A stretch of 64,000 nt of DNA, from NCBI RefSeq assembly GCF_000147075.1, contig NC_014484.1, positions 2,311,501-2,375,500 on the forward strand. Reading direction: 5' to 3'. This document shows, piece after piece, positions 61,711 to 64,000 of this stretch. Position numbers and translations under genes: made by a program. Position 1 is the first letter of the stretch; the number at the start of each line of letters is the position of its first letter. Origin of the DNA: Spirochaeta thermophila DSM 6192 (GTDB taxonomy: Bacteria; Spirochaetota; Spirochaetia; Winmispirales; Winmispiraceae). A model generated the notes under the pieces. That model saw only the letters and a program-made list of their open reading frames with translations. It searched no databases and was not told where the DNA came from.

Positions 61711-62160
61711 TCACTCCCCGGAGCCCTGCCGTTCCCCGTGGGAAGCCTTTCCCGAGAGATGCGCCTCTATGAAAGAGGAAAGCTCGTGGAAGAAGAGAGG
61801 AGAGACGTCGATGAAGGCGAAACCCGCCCGTCTCACCACGTCGCCCTCGGGCTCGTGGCCCCAGACGAGGCGGGCGAAACAGTAGAGAGGCTCCTCCCGT
61901 CCCGGGAGGTGTATCTCGAGCCGCACCTTCCTCTTGCCGGTGAGGAGCTGATGGAACGCGTGTCTGTCGATGTGGATCACGTCCGCGAGCCCCACCCCGC
62001 CCAGGCTGACGTCCCGCGTCCGCACGTAGACGGGATGGTGCACAGCGGCGGGGTCGTCTTCCTTCCAGTGTGCGAGTTCGTATCCCACCTTCAACTCGAG
62101 AGACACCCTGGGGAATCTCCGGCGTTCTCTCCCATCGGCCACGCGCGCCTCCTCTGACAT
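61711..62160 (-). CDS. PilZ-domain protein (c-di-GMP binding)
   Basis: 149 residues. RERRRFPRVSLELKVGYE is the RxxxR arm and RDVSLGGVGL the (D/N)xSxxG motif of PilZ. It should bind c-di-GMP, produced or removed elsewhere (EAL protein at 41875). AGGAAGAGG before ATG 62160 and an excellent promoter upstream. Confidence 0.88.
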   Translation of the reverse strand: MSEEARVADGRERRRFPRVSLELKVGYELAHWKEDDPAAVHHPVYVRTRDVSLGGVGLADVIHIDRHAFHQLLTGKRKVRLEIHLPGREEPLYCFARLVWGHEPEGDVVRRAGFAFIDVSPLFFHELSSFIEAHLSGKASHGERQGSGE

Positions 62161-62176
62161 CCTCTTCCTACGTTCA

Positions 62177-62205
62177 AGTATACACCGAATACCACGGGAG
62201 TGCAA
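62177..62205 (-). promoter_or_regulatory. Promoter of the PilZ gene
   Basis: TTGCAC (62200-62205), 17-bp spacer, TATACT (62177-62182). The -35 box overlaps the T-run of the upstream PEPCK terminator. Confidence 0.7.
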
Positions 62206-62237
62206 AAAAAGAGAGGACGTCGCCCGGCGACGTCCTC
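62204..62237 (-). terminator. Terminator of the PEP carboxykinase gene
   Basis: 10-bp perfect stem (62213-62222 with 62228-62237, GAGGACGTCG arms, 5-nt loop) followed on the minus strand by seven T (62204-62210), 20 bp after the stop. Confidence 0.9.
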
Positions 62238-62257
62238 CTGCCTTCACATGAAGGGAA

Positions 62258-64000
62258 TCAGCCCTGAGCGAGCTGCTCGGGCTTCACGACAGGACCGAAC
62301 TTCTCCTTGAGGGCGAGAAGCCCCTTCTCCTGTTCGTCGTACACCTGGAAGAGTCTCTTGGGGATACCCTGATCCTTGCCGTACGCCTCCCGCTGGAGGT
62401 TGATCCGGGCCAGGATGTTGTCGATGTAGAGGGAGAAGTGCATCTCGTAGAGCTCGTAGGGGTATTCCTTGTCGATCTTCTCCTTGAAGAGCTTCTTGAG
62501 GTCCTCGTACTTCGGGATATACCCTATGGGCGTCTCGATGGCCTCCACGTCCCCGTTGGCGAAGAGCTCGAGCCAACCGAGCCATACCTTCACGTCACGC
62601 TTCTCACCGAGGAGGCCCTTACCCTTACCGCCCCTCGCCTCGTGGGTGAGGAAGTAGTTGAGTCCCGCGATGATCGGCCTTCCCTTCTCCGAGAACTTCT
62701 TGGAGTTGAAGAAGCGGAACTGGGCCTCCATGTAGTCACCGAGGGGCCCGGGGATGAACGGCTCGTTGGCCCACGGCTGTCTCCGCACGCCGGTCACGCC
62801 GATCTCGGTGGCCGTGGCGGCCGAGACGATGGACGCCCCGATCACCACTCCCTCGTCGGGCGTGCGGGCGACCCAGATGGGAGGCATGGTGTCGCTGTCA
62901 CGGCCGGAGTAGGTGATCACCTTGACGGGAACCCCGGCGGGATCCTCGGCGAGTTTCGTGTTGTGGTTCTCGATGGCCTCACAGAGGAGGGTCACGCGGG
63001 CATTCGGGTGTGAAGGCGGAATGGGCTTCCCGTTCTCGTCGGTCTTCCCCTTCCACCACTCGCCCTGGAAGTTGCGGCCGCGCTCGGGAAGCTCCTCCCC
63101 GCACCCCGTCCAGAAGGGCTTCTTGTGCTCGTCGATGAGCACGTTCGACCAGATCACCTCAGCCCCCTCATGCCGAAGGACCTTCATGAGGTGCGGATCA
63201 CCTTCCCAGTTCACGTCCTCGACGATGCCGAAGATTCCCTTCTCGGGGTTCACTGCGCGGAGCGTCCCGTCCTTCTCGATCCACATCTGGGCGAGGTCGT
63301 CCCCGATGAACTCGTCACCGGCCATGGCCGTGGTGGTCTTGCCGCATCCGGAGGGCGCGGCACCCGCGAAGTAGGTCACCCTGCCGCCAGGCCCCTTCAC
63401 CCCGGTGATGAACATGTGCTCGGAGAGCTCCTCCTCGACCTTGTAGTAGGTGGAGTAGTCCACCGCGAACCGGTGGTTGCCTTTCTTGAGGAGCAGGGTG
63501 TTCCCCGCATACGTACAGAACGTGGAGAAGGTCGTGAACCAGCTCCTGTCCATGAAGATGCGCGCATTGGGAACGTCCTCAGGCCTGTTGGGTCCCTGCG
63601 AGTGGACATTGGTGAAGAAGATCCCCTTCCGCGCCACCTCTGCATCGAACTGCTCGTAGCAGTTCCTGTAGAGGAGCTCCGCCGAGTGGAAGACGTAGGA
63701 CGAGCTCGAGATTTCGATGGCCGGAATGGCGGCCTGTGCCCCGACCGGGCCCCTGTCGAAGAACCCGATCATCATGGTCATCCCCTTCATGATACCCTTC
63801 ATGTACTTCTGCACGTACTCGAGGGCCTCCTGTCGGGGGATGGAACGGGCGAGGGCGCTCGTCTTCTCACCCTCGTTCACGATGTAGAAGGTCTGCTTCA
63901 CCAGACGTGCCTGGTCCTGGGGGAGATCGAAGTGCACCGTGTGCCTCGGGAGGGCCAGCGGCTCCTCCTCTCCCCACTCGAGCGACCACTTCCGGATGGT
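62258..64000 (-). CDS. pckG: Phosphoenolpyruvate carboxykinase (GTP), 5' end beyond window
   Basis: At least 580 residues to the window edge; the frame continues open past 63937 to 64000 (LPRHTVHFD), so the start lies to the right. Converts oxaloacetate and GTP to PEP and CO2, or the reverse in anaerobes. The P-loop is AGAAPSGCGKTTTAM, followed by GDEFIGDDLAQMW (Mn2+ site) and the Arg/Lys-rich GVRRQPWANEPFIPGP. The sequence fits the GTP class, not the ATP class. It works on the same metabolite pool as oadGAB next door. A strong terminator follows. Confidence 0.93.
   Translation of the reverse strand, partial: TIRKWSLEWGEEEPLALPRHTVHFDLPQDQARLVKQTFYIVNEGEKTSALARSIPRQEALEYVQKYMKGIMKGMTMMIGFFDRGPVGAQAAIPAIEISSSSYVFHSAELLYRNCYEQFDAEVARKGIFFTNVHSQGPNRPEDVPNARIFMDRSWFTTFSTFCTYAGNTLLLKKGNHRFAVDYSTYYKVEEELSEHMFITGVKGPGGRVTYFAGAAPSGCGKTTTAMAGDEFIGDDLAQMWIEKDGTLRAVNPEKGIFGIVEDVNWEGDPHLMKVLRHEGAEVIWSNVLIDEHKKPFWTGCGEELPERGRNFQGEWWKGKTDENGKPIPPSHPNARVTLLCEAIENHNTKLAEDPAGVPVKVITYSGRDSDTMPPIWVARTPDEGVVIGASIVSAATATEIGVTGVRRQPWANEPFIPGPLGDYMEAQFRFFNSKKFSEKGRPIIAGLNYFLTHEARGGKGKGLLGEKRDVKVWLGWLELFANGDVEAIETPIGYIPKYEDLKKLFKEKIDKEYPYELYEMHFSLYIDNILARINLQREAYGKDQGIPKRLFQVYDEQEKGLLALKEKFGPVVKPEQLAQG

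Noticed and set aside
1-64000. CRISPR array, rRNA genes, prophage or replication origin
   Set aside because: No regularly spaced repeats, rRNA segments, phage structural genes or DnaA-box clusters were noticed.

Overview
The window is GC-rich (about 60%) and gene-dense, with genes on both strands, many 4-bp ATGA stop/start overlaps and no gene-free stretch above 300 bp. The content points to a thermophilic, saccharolytic, anaerobic spirochaete close to Spirochaeta (Winmispira) thermophila. Pointers are a cellobiose phosphorylase/beta-glucosidase operon, membrane-tethered AraC regulation, many chemotaxis-type proteins, an archaeal/spirochaete-type UMP kinase, a Na+-pumping oxaloacetate decarboxylase and a GTP-dependent PEP carboxykinase. 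The species is an inference; no rRNA is present. Sigma70-like promoters are very clear: a TTG-starting -35, a 17-bp spacer and a TATACT/TACAAT-like -10.

Layout. 1-2.0 kb: threonine aldolase end, a glutaredoxin/ferredoxin-thioredoxin-reductase-like pair and a zincin-like protein. 2.1-11.0 kb: two almost identical chemoreceptor genes with different sensor domains flank a membrane AraC regulator and a TRAP transporter (dctPQM). 10.9-16.1 kb: beta-glucosidase, cellobiose phosphorylase and a FliG-like small protein form an operon, with a divergent AraC regulator. 16-20 kb: nadA and a siderophore/B12-type ABC importer. 20-27.5 kb: a VapBC-type pair, a secreted serine protease, gpsA, a radical SAM protein with a minimal histidine kinase, recX, rpsI-rplM and a ferredoxin. 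27.5-35 kb: a long minus-strand operon (UVR-motif protein, lolA-like, rodZ-like, rimO, lipoprotein, pcrA/uvrD, aminotransferase-like, membrane protein). 35-38.5 kb: UMP kinase, a PflX-like radical SAM gene behind a structured terminator-ending leader RNA, a Mut7-C RNase protein and a TPR protein. 38.6-45.7 kb: tRNA-Leu, an APC permease fused to a PTS EIIA domain, a HAD phosphatase, dcd, a degenerate-GGDEF/EAL protein, a pseudouridine synthase, a broken IS256-type element and tRNA-Ala. 45.7-55.2 kb: conserved unknowns, lspA, a Nif3-like protein, a glycosyltransferase, an SRAP protein, a thioredoxin-like/HD pair and a two-component system. 55.3-64 kb: fabD-fabG-fabF, oadGAB, a PilZ protein and PEP carboxykinase, which runs off the right edge.

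Together these cover cellobiose phosphorolysis, chemotaxis and uptake, C3/C4 metabolism coupled to Na+ pumping, and fatty-acid initiation and elongation. Points most worth a second look: the mosaic chemoreceptors, whose sensor cassettes sit between nucleotide-identical flanks; the roughly 170-nt leader RNA at 36.8-37.0 kb with mutually exclusive terminator and antiterminator helices; a set of genes whose ATG lies 6-9 nt after a -10 box with no Shine-Dalgarno (candidate leaderless mRNAs); and a perfect 17-bp inverted repeat centred on the tRNA-Ala promoter.
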